Shown one piece after another: positions 8,668 through 15,658 of a DNA stretch of 64,000 nt. The stretch is taken from assembly GCF_030410485.1 (NCBI RefSeq), contig NZ_JAUHHC010000004.1:248001-312000 (forward strand), in the 5' to 3' direction. The DNA comes from Roseateles violae. Its GTDB lineage: Bacteria; Pseudomonadota; Gammaproteobacteria; Burkholderiales; Burkholderiaceae_C. Position 1 is the first letter of the stretch. Every line of letters starts with the position of its first letter. Position numbers and translations under genes: made by a program. The notes beneath the pieces were generated by a model, which was not told where the DNA came from, searched no databases, and saw only the letters and a program-made list of their open reading frames with translations.

Positions 8668-9438
8668 ATGAAGCAGCCAAGCAAGAAGTCCCGAAAACCG
8701 CTGGTGCTGGTGCCGGCCTGCAACCGGATGATGGGGGACCACCCCTTCCAGATGGCCGGCAAGAAGTACATCGACGCGGTGCGCCTGGCCGGCTGCCTGC
8801 CGCTGATCGTGCCGAGCAGCAGCGCGGACGAGGTCGACGAGTTGCTGGACCATGCCGAGGGCGTGTTCCTGACCGGCTCCAAGAGCAATGTGCACGCCAG
8901 CCACTATGGCGAGACGACGCGGGACGAATCGCTGCCGCAGGACCGCGTGCGCGACGACTGGGTGCTGCCGCTGATCCCGAAGGCAATCGCGCGCGGCCTG
9001 CCCATCCTGGGCATTTGCCGGGGCTTCCAGGAGGCCAATGTCGCGCTGGGCGGCAGCCTGCACCAGGCGGTGCAGGAACAGCCCGGCCTGGCCGATCACC
9101 GCGCCGGCCCCGGCACGCCGGACGAGCAATACGCGTTTGCGCACGAGGTCGATGTGCAGGCCGACGGCCTGCTGGCCGGCCTGCTCGACGCGCCGCGCAT
9201 CCGCGTCAATTCGCTGCATGGCCAGGGCATCAAGCGCCTGGCCGAGGGCCTGCGCATCGAGGCAAAGGCCGACGACGGCCTGGTCGAGGCCTTCAGCGTC
9301 GAGGGCGCGCGCGGCTTCGCGCTGTTCGTCCAATGGCATCCCGAATGGCAGGCCGCCAGCAACCCGGTCTCGCAGCGCATCCTCGCCGCCTTCGGCCGCG
9401 CCTGCATGGACTACCAGGGACGCGATCCGGAGACCTAG
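8668..9438 (+). CDS. puuD: gamma-glutamyl-gamma-aminobutyrate hydrolase (class I glutamine amidotransferase-like)
   Basis: 256 aa from ATG 8668; a TTG three codons upstream (8659) is the alternative start. PuuD cleaves gamma-glutamyl-GABA to glutamate and GABA in the glutamylated putrescine route. The nucleophile is C117 in LGICRGFQEAN, and the partner histidine and glutamate are in VQWHPEWQ (about 220). The N-terminal KPLVLVPACNR and HPFQMAGKKYI segments fit the peptidase C26 family. No good ribosome-binding site is visible; a hairpin sits immediately upstream. puuA follows after 57 bp. Confidence 0.92.
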   Translation: MKQPSKKSRKPLVLVPACNRMMGDHPFQMAGKKYIDAVRLAGCLPLIVPSSSADEVDELLDHAEGVFLTGSKSNVHASHYGETTRDESLPQDRVRDDWVLPLIPKAIARGLPILGICRGFQEANVALGGSLHQAVQEQPGLADHRAGPGTPDEQYAFAHEVDVQADGLLAGLLDAPRIRVNSLHGQGIKRLAEGLRIEAKADDGLVEAFSVEGARGFALFVQWHPEWQAASNPVSQRILAAFGRACMDYQGRDPET

Positions 9439-9495
9439 CGCCCTGCCCCACCGCAAGCCCCCCAAATCAAGCAGCAATGATGATGAGGTGTTCCG

Positions 9496-10866
9496 ATGGT
9501 GGTCAGCCGAGACAATTTCACCTTTAGCGAACTCGATCAATGGCTGCGCGAGCATCGCGTGACCGAGATCGAATGCCTGGTGCCCGATCTGACCGGCGTC
9601 GCGCGCGGCAAGATCCTGCCGCGTGAGAAGTTCAGCGAGGAGCGCGGCATGCGCCTGCCCGAGGCGGTGGTGGCGATGGGCGTGACCGGCGAGTTCCCCG
9701 AGGAAGGGCCTTACTACGACGTCATCAGCCCCAACGACATGGACATGCATCTGCGCGCCGACCCGACGACGGTGCGCCTGGTGCCCTGGGCCGCCGACCC
9801 GACCGCGCAGATCATCCACGACTGCTTCGACCGCGAGGGCCGGCTGGTGCCTTATGCGCCGCGCTCGGTGCTGCGCCGCGTCTGCGGCCTGTTCGCCGAA
9901 CAAGGCTGGCAGCCGGTCGTCGCGCCCGAGCTGGAGTTCTACCTGGTCGCGCGCAACACCGACCCCGACATGCCGCTGAAGCCGCCCATCGGCCGCAGCG
10001 GCCGCGCCGAGACCTCGCGCCAGGCCTATTCGATCGACGCGGTCAACGAGTTCGACCCGCTGTTCGAGGACATCTACGACTACTGCGAGAAGATGGAGCT
10101 GAGCGTGGACACCCTGATCCACGAGATCGGCGCCGGCCAGATGGAGATCAACTTCTTCCATGGCGAGCCGCTGGCCCTGGCCGACGAAGTTTTCTTCTTC
10201 AAGCGCACCGTGCGCGAGGCGGCGCTGCGCCACGATATGTTCGCCACCTTCATGGCCAAGCCGATCGCCGGCGAGCCGGGCAGCGCGATGCATGTGCACC
10301 AGAGCATCTCGCGCGCCGAGGACGGGCAGAACCTGTTCAGCCTCGCCGACGGCTCGGCCAGCCCCGAATTCCGCTGGTATATCGGCGGCCTGCAGCGCTA
10401 TGTGCCGGCCGCGATGGCGCTGTTCGCGCCCTATGTGAACAGCTACCGGCGCCTGGCCCGCAACACGGCCGCGCCGATCAATATCCAGTGGGGCATCGAC
10501 AACCGCACGGTGGGCATCCGCGCGCCCTTGGCCGCCGCGGCCAACCGCCGCATCGAGAACCGCGTGATCGGCGCCGACGCGAACCCCTATGTGGCGCTGG
10601 CCGCGACCCTGGCCTGCGGCTATCTGGGCCTGAAGCAGCGCATCGAGCCGACGCCCGAATGCAAGGGCGACGCCTATCTGGGCGACTACCAGCTGCCGCG
10701 CAGCCTCGGCGACGCGCTGGACCTGCTGCGCGGCGCCAGGGAGCTGGCCGAGGTGCTGGGCGAATCCTTCGTCACCGTCTACACCGAGATCAAGGAGATC
10801 GAGTACGCCGAGTTCATGAAGGTGATCTCACCCTGGGAGCGCGAGCATCTGCTCTTGCATGTGTGA
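9496..10866 (+). CDS. puuA: gamma-glutamylputrescine synthetase (glutamine synthetase family)
   Basis: 456 aa, ATP-dependent ligase joining glutamate to putrescine in the first step of the Puu pathway. GS-family landmarks are present: VPDLTGVARGKILPREKF near residues 30-47, the metal-binding APELEFYLV (about 141), AGQMEINF (about 214) and MHVHQSIS (about 264) segments. The absence of the adenylylation tyrosine motif region and the context beside puuD, a spuC-like gene and puuC argue for PuuA rather than GlnA. A GAGGTG motif precedes the ATG. Confidence 0.9.
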   Translation: MVVSRDNFTFSELDQWLREHRVTEIECLVPDLTGVARGKILPREKFSEERGMRLPEAVVAMGVTGEFPEEGPYYDVISPNDMDMHLRADPTTVRLVPWAADPTAQIIHDCFDREGRLVPYAPRSVLRRVCGLFAEQGWQPVVAPELEFYLVARNTDPDMPLKPPIGRSGRAETSRQAYSIDAVNEFDPLFEDIYDYCEKMELSVDTLIHEIGAGQMEINFFHGEPLALADEVFFFKRTVREAALRHDMFATFMAKPIAGEPGSAMHVHQSISRAEDGQNLFSLADGSASPEFRWYIGGLQRYVPAAMALFAPYVNSYRRLARNTAAPINIQWGIDNRTVGIRAPLAAAANRRIENRVIGADANPYVALAATLACGYLGLKQRIEPTPECKGDAYLGDYQLPRSLGDALDLLRGARELAEVLGESFVTVYTEIKEIEYAEFMKVISPWEREHLLLHV

Positions 10867-10883
10867 GATATGAAGTCCCTCGC

Positions 10884-10979
10884 CCAAGGAGTACCTTGGC
10901 CGGTCCCCCGAGGGGACGGCGATTCTTGCGGCATTGAGCCGCAAGCACATCGCCATGGCGGGCCGGCTTGGGGCGGCCC
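10884..10979 (+). promoter_or_regulatory. array of four consecutive hairpins in the leader of the spuC-like gene
   Basis: Four back-to-back inverted repeats fill this interval. They are CCAAGG/CCTTGG (10884-10899), GTCCCC/GGGGAC (10903-10917), CTTGCGGC/GCCGCAAG (10925-10945) enclosed by an outer GGCGAT/ATCGCC pair (10918-10954), and GGGCCG/CGGCCC (10960-10979). No uridine run follows, so this is not a standard terminator. The next gene's GAGGAGG ribosome-binding site starts about 25 nt later. A structured leader or processing element is likely; the ligand, if any, is unknown. Confidence 0.55.
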
Positions 10980-11020
10980 GGCGCTCGGCCCGCAGCAAAA
11001 CAACTGAGGAGGACGCGCAG

Positions 11021-12430
11021 ATGACGACAAGCCAAACGCCCCGCATCGAGACCCGCAGCACGCAGGAATGGCAGGCCGCCGATGCGCGCCACTTCCTGCA
11101 TCCCTTCACCGACCACAAGGCGCTGGCCGCCAAGGGGGCGCGCATCATCGAGCGCGCCGACAACATCTACCTCTGGGACAGCAACGGCCAGAAAATCCTC
11201 GACGCGATGAGCGGGCTGTGGTGCGTCAACGTCGGCTACGGCCAGCGCGCGCTGATCGAGGCGGCGACGCGGCAGATGAGCGAGCTGCCCTTCTACAACG
11301 CCTTTTTCCAAACCGCGACGGTACCGGCGATCGAGCTGGCCGAGGCGCTGGCCGCGATCGCGCCGCCCGGCTTCGAGCGCGTGTTCTACACCTGCTCCGG
11401 CTCCGAGGCCAACGACACCATCGTGCGCATGGTGCGCCGCTTCTGGGACATCGAGGGCCGGCCGCAGCGCAAGAAGATCATCGGCCGTGTCAACGGCTAC
11501 CACGGCTCGACGATGGCCGGCGCCTCGCTGGGCGGCATGAGCGCGATGCATGCGCAGGGCGGCCTGCCGATCCCGGACATCCACCATATCCAGCAGCCGC
11601 ACTGGTTCGAGCTCGGCCGCCATGTCTCGCGCGAGGACTTCGGCCTATTGGCCGCCGGCTGGCTGGAGGCCAGGATTCTCGAGCTGGGCCCCGAGAACGT
11701 GGCCGCCTTCATCGGCGAGCCGGTGCAGGGCGCCGGCGGCGTGATCGTGCCGCCGGCCAGCTACTGGCCCGAGATCGAGCGGATCTGCCGCCGCTACGAC
11801 ATCCTGCTGGTCAGCGACGAGGTGATCTGTGGCTTCGGCCGCAGCGGCCAGTGGTTCGGCTGCGAGACCCTGGGCTTCACGCCGGACCTGATCGCCTTCG
11901 CCAAGGGCGTCAGCTCCGGCTACATCCCGCTGGGCGGCGTGCTGGTCGGCGAGCGCGTCGCCCGCGCGCTGGTCGACGAGGGCGGCGAGTTCGAGCATGG
12001 CTTCACCTACTCCGGCCATCCGACCGCCTGCGCGGTGGCGCTGGCCAATCTGCGCCTCTTGCGCCAGCTGAACCTGCCGCGCCAGGTGGGGCACGAGACC
12101 GGCCCCTATCTGGCCGAGCAGTTCGCCGCGCTGGCGGCCGAGCATGCGCTGGTCGGCGAGGCGCAGAGCTGCGGCCTGATGGGCGCGCTGCAGCTGGTGC
12201 GCGACAAGGCGACGCTGGCCCCCTTCGCCGCTGCGCGGGCCGTCGGCATGCTGTGCCGCGGCCATTGCTTCGGCAACGGCCTGATCATGCGCGCCGTCGG
12301 CGACCGCATGATCGTCGCGCCGCCGCTGGTGATCACGCGCGCGCAGATCGACGAGATGATGGCGCTGATCCGCCGCTGCCTCGATCTCACGCTGGACGAG
12401 TTGCGCACGCGCGGCTGGCTAGGAGTCTGA
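11021..12430 (+). CDS. spuC: putrescine/polyamine:pyruvate aminotransferase (SpuC-like, class III)
   Basis: 469 aa from ATG 11021, preceded by GAGGAGG; a frame extension back to 10934 runs through the hairpin array and is unlikely. The PLP lysine is K295 in AFAKGVSSGYIPLGG, with SDEVICGFGRSG upstream. HPFTDHKALAAKGARII and the YGQRALIEAATRQM region resemble polyamine:pyruvate aminotransferases, which deaminate putrescine, cadaverine or spermidine to aminoaldehydes. Those aldehydes would be oxidised by the dehydrogenase encoded at 15655. It may replace the PuuB oxidase, which is not seen in this window. Confidence 0.87.
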   Translation: MTTSQTPRIETRSTQEWQAADARHFLHPFTDHKALAAKGARIIERADNIYLWDSNGQKILDAMSGLWCVNVGYGQRALIEAATRQMSELPFYNAFFQTATVPAIELAEALAAIAPPGFERVFYTCSGSEANDTIVRMVRRFWDIEGRPQRKKIIGRVNGYHGSTMAGASLGGMSAMHAQGGLPIPDIHHIQQPHWFELGRHVSREDFGLLAAGWLEARILELGPENVAAFIGEPVQGAGGVIVPPASYWPEIERICRRYDILLVSDEVICGFGRSGQWFGCETLGFTPDLIAFAKGVSSGYIPLGGVLVGERVARALVDEGGEFEHGFTYSGHPTACAVALANLRLLRQLNLPRQVGHETGPYLAEQFAALAAEHALVGEAQSCGLMGALQLVRDKATLAPFAAARAVGMLCRGHCFGNGLIMRAVGDRMIVAPPLVITRAQIDEMMALIRRCLDLTLDELRTRGWLGV

Positions 12431-12511
12431 GCGGCAGAGCGCCTTGAAACAAGGATGGCCGCCGCCCTGGGCGAGGATTAGACTGGCCCGGCCAACCCGA
12501 AAGGAGCCGCC

Positions 12512-12841
12512 ATGTCGGACGCTTCTGCTAGCAAGCTCGTCGTGATCTTCCGTTCCCGGCTGCGCCAGGATGCCGATCTGGCGGCGCTGGAGCCCCTGGG
12601 CATGCGCATGTACGAGCTGGCCAGCGCGATGCCGGGATTCCTGTCCTACAAGGACTTCGCCGCCGCCGATGGCGAGAACCTGAGCCTGGTCGAGTTCGCC
12701 GACGCCGACTCGCTGCGCGCCTGGCGCCTGCACCCCGAGCATGTCGCGGTGCAGGAACGGGCCCGGCTCGAGTTCATGGCCGAGTACCAGATCGACGTCT
12801 GCCGGCCCGAGCGCTCCTATGCGTTCAAGGCCGGCGCCTGA
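12512..12841 (+). CDS. antibiotic biosynthesis monooxygenase (ABM) domain protein
   Basis: 109 aa, one small alpha/beta ABM-type ferredoxin-like domain, with AAAGGAG 7 nt before the ATG. Typical features are KLVVIFRSRL at the N-terminus, the MPGFLSYKDF segment (about 45) and W-R-LHPEH (about 71), which match stress-responsive dimeric barrel proteins. The substrate is unknown; many members are not monooxygenases of antibiotics. It sits 81 bp after the spuC-like gene and 16 bp before the small helical protein gene, apparently in the same transcription unit. Confidence 0.85.
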   Translation: MSDASASKLVVIFRSRLRQDADLAALEPLGMRMYELASAMPGFLSYKDFAAADGENLSLVEFADADSLRAWRLHPEHVAVQERARLEFMAEYQIDVCRPERSYAFKAGA

Positions 12842-12857
12842 GCGGGGAGCCCAGGTC

Positions 12858-13271
12858 ATGGATCCGGTCAGCATCGCCGCCTCGGTCGTCGCCGCCCTCG
12901 GCCCCTATCTGGCCAAGGCCGCCGGCAAGTTCGCCGAATCGGCCGGCGAGGCCGCGTTGGAACAGGGCGGCAAGCTGTTCGAGAAGCTGAAGGCGCGCTT
13001 CGCCGGCGCGCCGGTCGAGAGCCGGCAGCTGCAGAAGCTGCAGGACGATCCCGACAATGCGAAGAACCGCACCGTGCTGGAGGCGCTGCTGCTCGACGCC
13101 TTGCAGGAAGACCCGGCCTTTCTGGCCGAGATCGCCGCGCTGCTGCCGAGCGAGGCCGGCGGCGGCCAGCACAACCAGTTCAAGGTCAAGGCCGACCGCA
13201 TCGACAACGTCACCAGCGTGGGCGTCCTGCATGGCGGCCTGCATATCGGCGGGCGGGACGGCAAGGCATGA
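12858..13271 (+). CDS. small helical protein with C-terminal amyloid-like Gly/His motif; candidate effector of the adjacent STAND ATPase
   Basis: 137 aa from ATG 12858. Residues 1-95 are predicted by eye to be helical. They start with a hydrophobic amphipathic stretch (MDPVSIAASVVAALGPYLAK), followed by Ala/Lys-rich helices. After a GGGQHN linker the last 30 residues are strand-prone. Residues 114-131 (RIDNVTSVGVLHGGLHIG) align without gaps to residues 9-26 of the next protein (RIKNLIQIGELHGPLELG), 9 of 18 identical. A helical domain followed by a motif shared with an adjacent NLR is the layout of Bell-domain/BASS effectors and fungal HET-S. The function is inferred, not shown. The stop overlaps the next start by 4 bp (ATGA). 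Confidence 0.85.
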   Translation: MDPVSIAASVVAALGPYLAKAAGKFAESAGEAALEQGGKLFEKLKARFAGAPVESRQLQKLQDDPDNAKNRTVLEALLLDALQEDPAFLAEIAALLPSEAGGGQHNQFKVKADRIDNVTSVGVLHGGLHIGGRDGKA

Positions 13272-15658
13272 AGACCGACACCCGGGCCAGCAGGATCAAG
13301 AACCTGATCCAGATCGGCGAGCTGCACGGCCCGCTGGAGCTCGGCGAAGACGAGGAGGACGAGGAGCCGATCCCCGAACCCGAGTTGCGCCAGCCCCTGC
13401 ACGACATCGTCGGCCGCAGCCCGCTGGTGGCCGAGGTGCTGGCCGGCATCGATGCGGGCCAGCGCGACTTCGCCTTCGAGTTCCTGGCCGGCGTCGGCAA
13501 GACGACGCTGGCGGCCGAGCTGATCCGCGACCCGGCGCTGCGCAGCCGCTTCGACGGCGTGCTGTGGGCGCATCTGGGCCAGACGCCCGATGTGCGCAGC
13601 GAGCTGCTGAAATGGGCCGAGGCGGTCGGCCTGGACGAGACGGCCGTCGCCAAGCGCAAGACCGATGGCGAGCTGGGCCGCGCGATCGCCAGCAGGTTCG
13701 GCAAGCGCCGCCTGCTGCTGATCATCGACGACGTCTGGACCTCCGAGCATGGCCAGCTCTTCATGCTGGGCGGCAAGGAGGTGCGGCGGGTGCTGACCTC
13801 GCGCAAGCGCGGGGTCGCGCGCGAGCTGAGCCCCAATGCGCGGGTGCTGGTCGTGCCCAAGCTGTCGCCGGCGGACAGCCTGCTGCTGCTGCGCGCGCTG
13901 GCCCAGGACGTCACCGAGACGGCCGAGGCCGAGGACCTGGCCGCCCTGGTCGAGCGCGTCGACGGCCTGCCGCTGGCCCTGGTGATGATGGGCAAGATGC
14001 TGCGCAATATGGCCGAGGAGGAGGCGCCGGTGCGCGCGCTGCTGGCCTCGCTGCGCGACATCGGCCAGATGTTCAAGGAAAAGAAGCCGATCGAGTTCAC
14101 CGAGAACCTGAGCCGGCCCATGGCCGAGGTGATCGAGGCCGGCTACGAGCAGCTCGGCAGCAGCGGCCTGCTCGACTCCGAGCAGCTCGACGGCGACATG
14201 CTGCGCGCGGCGGTCACCGCGCTGTCGGTGCTGCGGCCCGACCCGCAGTGGTTCGACGAGACGCTGGCGCAGGCGGTGACCGGCGTGTCGCGGCTGGCGC
14301 TGTGCCAGCTGGCCCAGGCCGGCATGATCGAGCGGCGCCAGTCGGCCGAGGGCCAGCCGCCACGCTACACCATGCACCGGGTGATCGCCGAATTCCTGCG
14401 CAGCAAGCTGGAGGAGGAGCAGCTGAAGGCGCTGAACACCCGCGCCGCCGACTACTTCCTGGCCCAGCTGAGCGAGATCGAGGAGGTCTACCAGAAGCGC
14501 ACGCAATACCTGGCCCTGTACCGCTACGAGAACCCGGTCTGGCGCGAGGCGCAGGACAACTGGCTCTACCACTTCGCCCAGGCCGGCTACAACCCGCGCG
14601 CCAGCCTGGCCTTTCTGCGTGTCTGGCTCACCGCCTTCTGGTGGTGGAGCTGCTTCACCGACAAGGGCTTCGACTTCTGCGACCAGCTGCTCGATGAATG
14701 GGAGCACCGGCTGGCGCTGTCGGCGCCCGAGACGGCCAGCGCCGCCGCCGGCGGCGCGCCGCTGGCTGCGCAGAGCGGCGAGCGCATCCACCGCCTGCGC
14801 GAGGGCCTGGAGCTGCTGCGCCGCTTCAAGAAGCATTACCCGAAGGAAACCGCCCACGACCGCGGCGGCGAGGGCTGGACCGCGGTTCAGGAGGTGCTGG
14901 ACGAAATGCGCCAGCGCACCGGCCTGGCCGGCGATCCGCCCGAGCCCGCCAATGTCGACGGCTGCGTCGTGCGCGGCTTCAGCAGCATCTTCCTGGCCGA
15001 GGCGGCGCGCTTCGGCCGGCGCGATTTCGAGACGGCGCTGGGCCATTACGCCGATGCCCTGGCCTGCTTCGAGGCGATCGGCGACGCCTGGAACAGCGCC
15101 TGGGTCAACTACCACCAGGCCGATATGCTGGCCGGCTGCGGGCGGCTCGACGATGCCAAGCCGCTGTGCGAGCAGGCGCTGCAGCTGGGCACGGACCAGG
15201 GCGACCCCGAGGTGATCGCGCTGGCGCAGCGGGTGCTCGGCGACATCGCGCTGAGCGCCGGCGACATCGCCGAGGCCGGTCGGCGCTACCAGGCTGCGGT
15301 CGAGAACGCCTACCGCTTTCAGATCGAGCCGGAACCGCCGGACGACTACACCATAGGCTTCTATCCCGAGCTGGCCGAGGACGTCGCCGCCGCGCTGCTG
15401 CGCCTACACGGCGAACGCCCGGCCGAGGCGCAGGCGCTGGCCCAGGCCTTGCGCGAACCCTGGCTGCGGGTGGCGGCGCTGCCGGCCGCCGGCGCCGCCG
15501 GCAGCGCCCCCTTCGACGCCGACGCGCGTTCGCTGGCAGCCTGGCTGTTCCCGCCGCCGCTGGACAGCGACCAGCTGGCCGACAGGGGGCAGGATTATGG
15601 CGAGCGCGTCGGCGCGCACCTGGCGCTGCTGCCGCTGAAGACCGGAAAGACCCCATGA
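13268..15658 (+). CDS. STAND-class NTPase: N-terminal shared motif, NB-ARC domain, TPR region
   Basis: 796 aa. Residues 9-26 carry the motif shared with the preceding protein, followed by an acidic linker (about 27-40). NB-ARC landmarks: Walker A FLAGVGKTT (residues 72-80, K78), Walker B RLLLIIDDVW (about 147-157), GLPLAL (233-238), and an MHD-like motif reading MHR (369-371). The first glycine expected in Walker A is Phe. A tryptophan-rich stretch (WLTAFWWW, about 452-459) and helical TPR-like repeats (about 545-690) follow. STAND ATPases oligomerise after sensing a trigger and activate partners, as in NLR immunity and AfsR/MalT-type regulators. Here the partner is probably the upstream small protein. 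It overlaps both neighbours by 4 bp. Base composition resembles the surrounding genes. Confidence 0.9.
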   Translation: MKTDTRASRIKNLIQIGELHGPLELGEDEEDEEPIPEPELRQPLHDIVGRSPLVAEVLAGIDAGQRDFAFEFLAGVGKTTLAAELIRDPALRSRFDGVLWAHLGQTPDVRSELLKWAEAVGLDETAVAKRKTDGELGRAIASRFGKRRLLLIIDDVWTSEHGQLFMLGGKEVRRVLTSRKRGVARELSPNARVLVVPKLSPADSLLLLRALAQDVTETAEAEDLAALVERVDGLPLALVMMGKMLRNMAEEEAPVRALLASLRDIGQMFKEKKPIEFTENLSRPMAEVIEAGYEQLGSSGLLDSEQLDGDMLRAAVTALSVLRPDPQWFDETLAQAVTGVSRLALCQLAQAGMIERRQSAEGQPPRYTMHRVIAEFLRSKLEEEQLKALNTRAADYFLAQLSEIEEVYQKRTQYLALYRYENPVWREAQDNWLYHFAQAGYNPRASLAFLRVWLTAFWWWSCFTDKGFDFCDQLLDEWEHRLALSAPETASAAAGGAPLAAQSGERIHRLREGLELLRRFKKHYPKETAHDRGGEGWTAVQEVLDEMRQRTGLAGDPPEPANVDGCVVRGFSSIFLAEAARFGRRDFETALGHYADALACFEAIGDAWNSAWVNYHQADMLAGCGRLDDAKPLCEQALQLGTDQGDPEVIALAQRVLGDIALSAGDIAEAGRRYQAAVENAYRFQIEPEPPDDYTIGFYPELAEDVAAALLRLHGERPAEAQALAQALREPWLRVAALPAAGAAGSAPFDADARSLAAWLFPPPLDSDQLADRGQDYGERVGAHLALLPLKTGKTP

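Noticed and set aside
8557-10299. 580-codon minus-strand frame over puuD/puuA
   Set aside because: No domains, no ribosome-binding site, fully antisense to conserved enzymes.
10884-10979. Guanidine or other known riboswitch class
   Set aside because: Loops and conserved sequences expected for guanidine-I, -II or other classes I know are not present; left as an unassigned structured leader.
12905-15115. 736-codon minus-strand frame over the STAND gene
   Set aside because: Shadow frame; the plus strand carries NB-ARC motifs and operon overlaps.
12858-15658. Recently acquired defence island or mobile element
   Set aside because: No integrase, transposase, terminal repeats or att-like sites. 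Codon and base use look like the neighbours, and the genes are overlapped into the operon.
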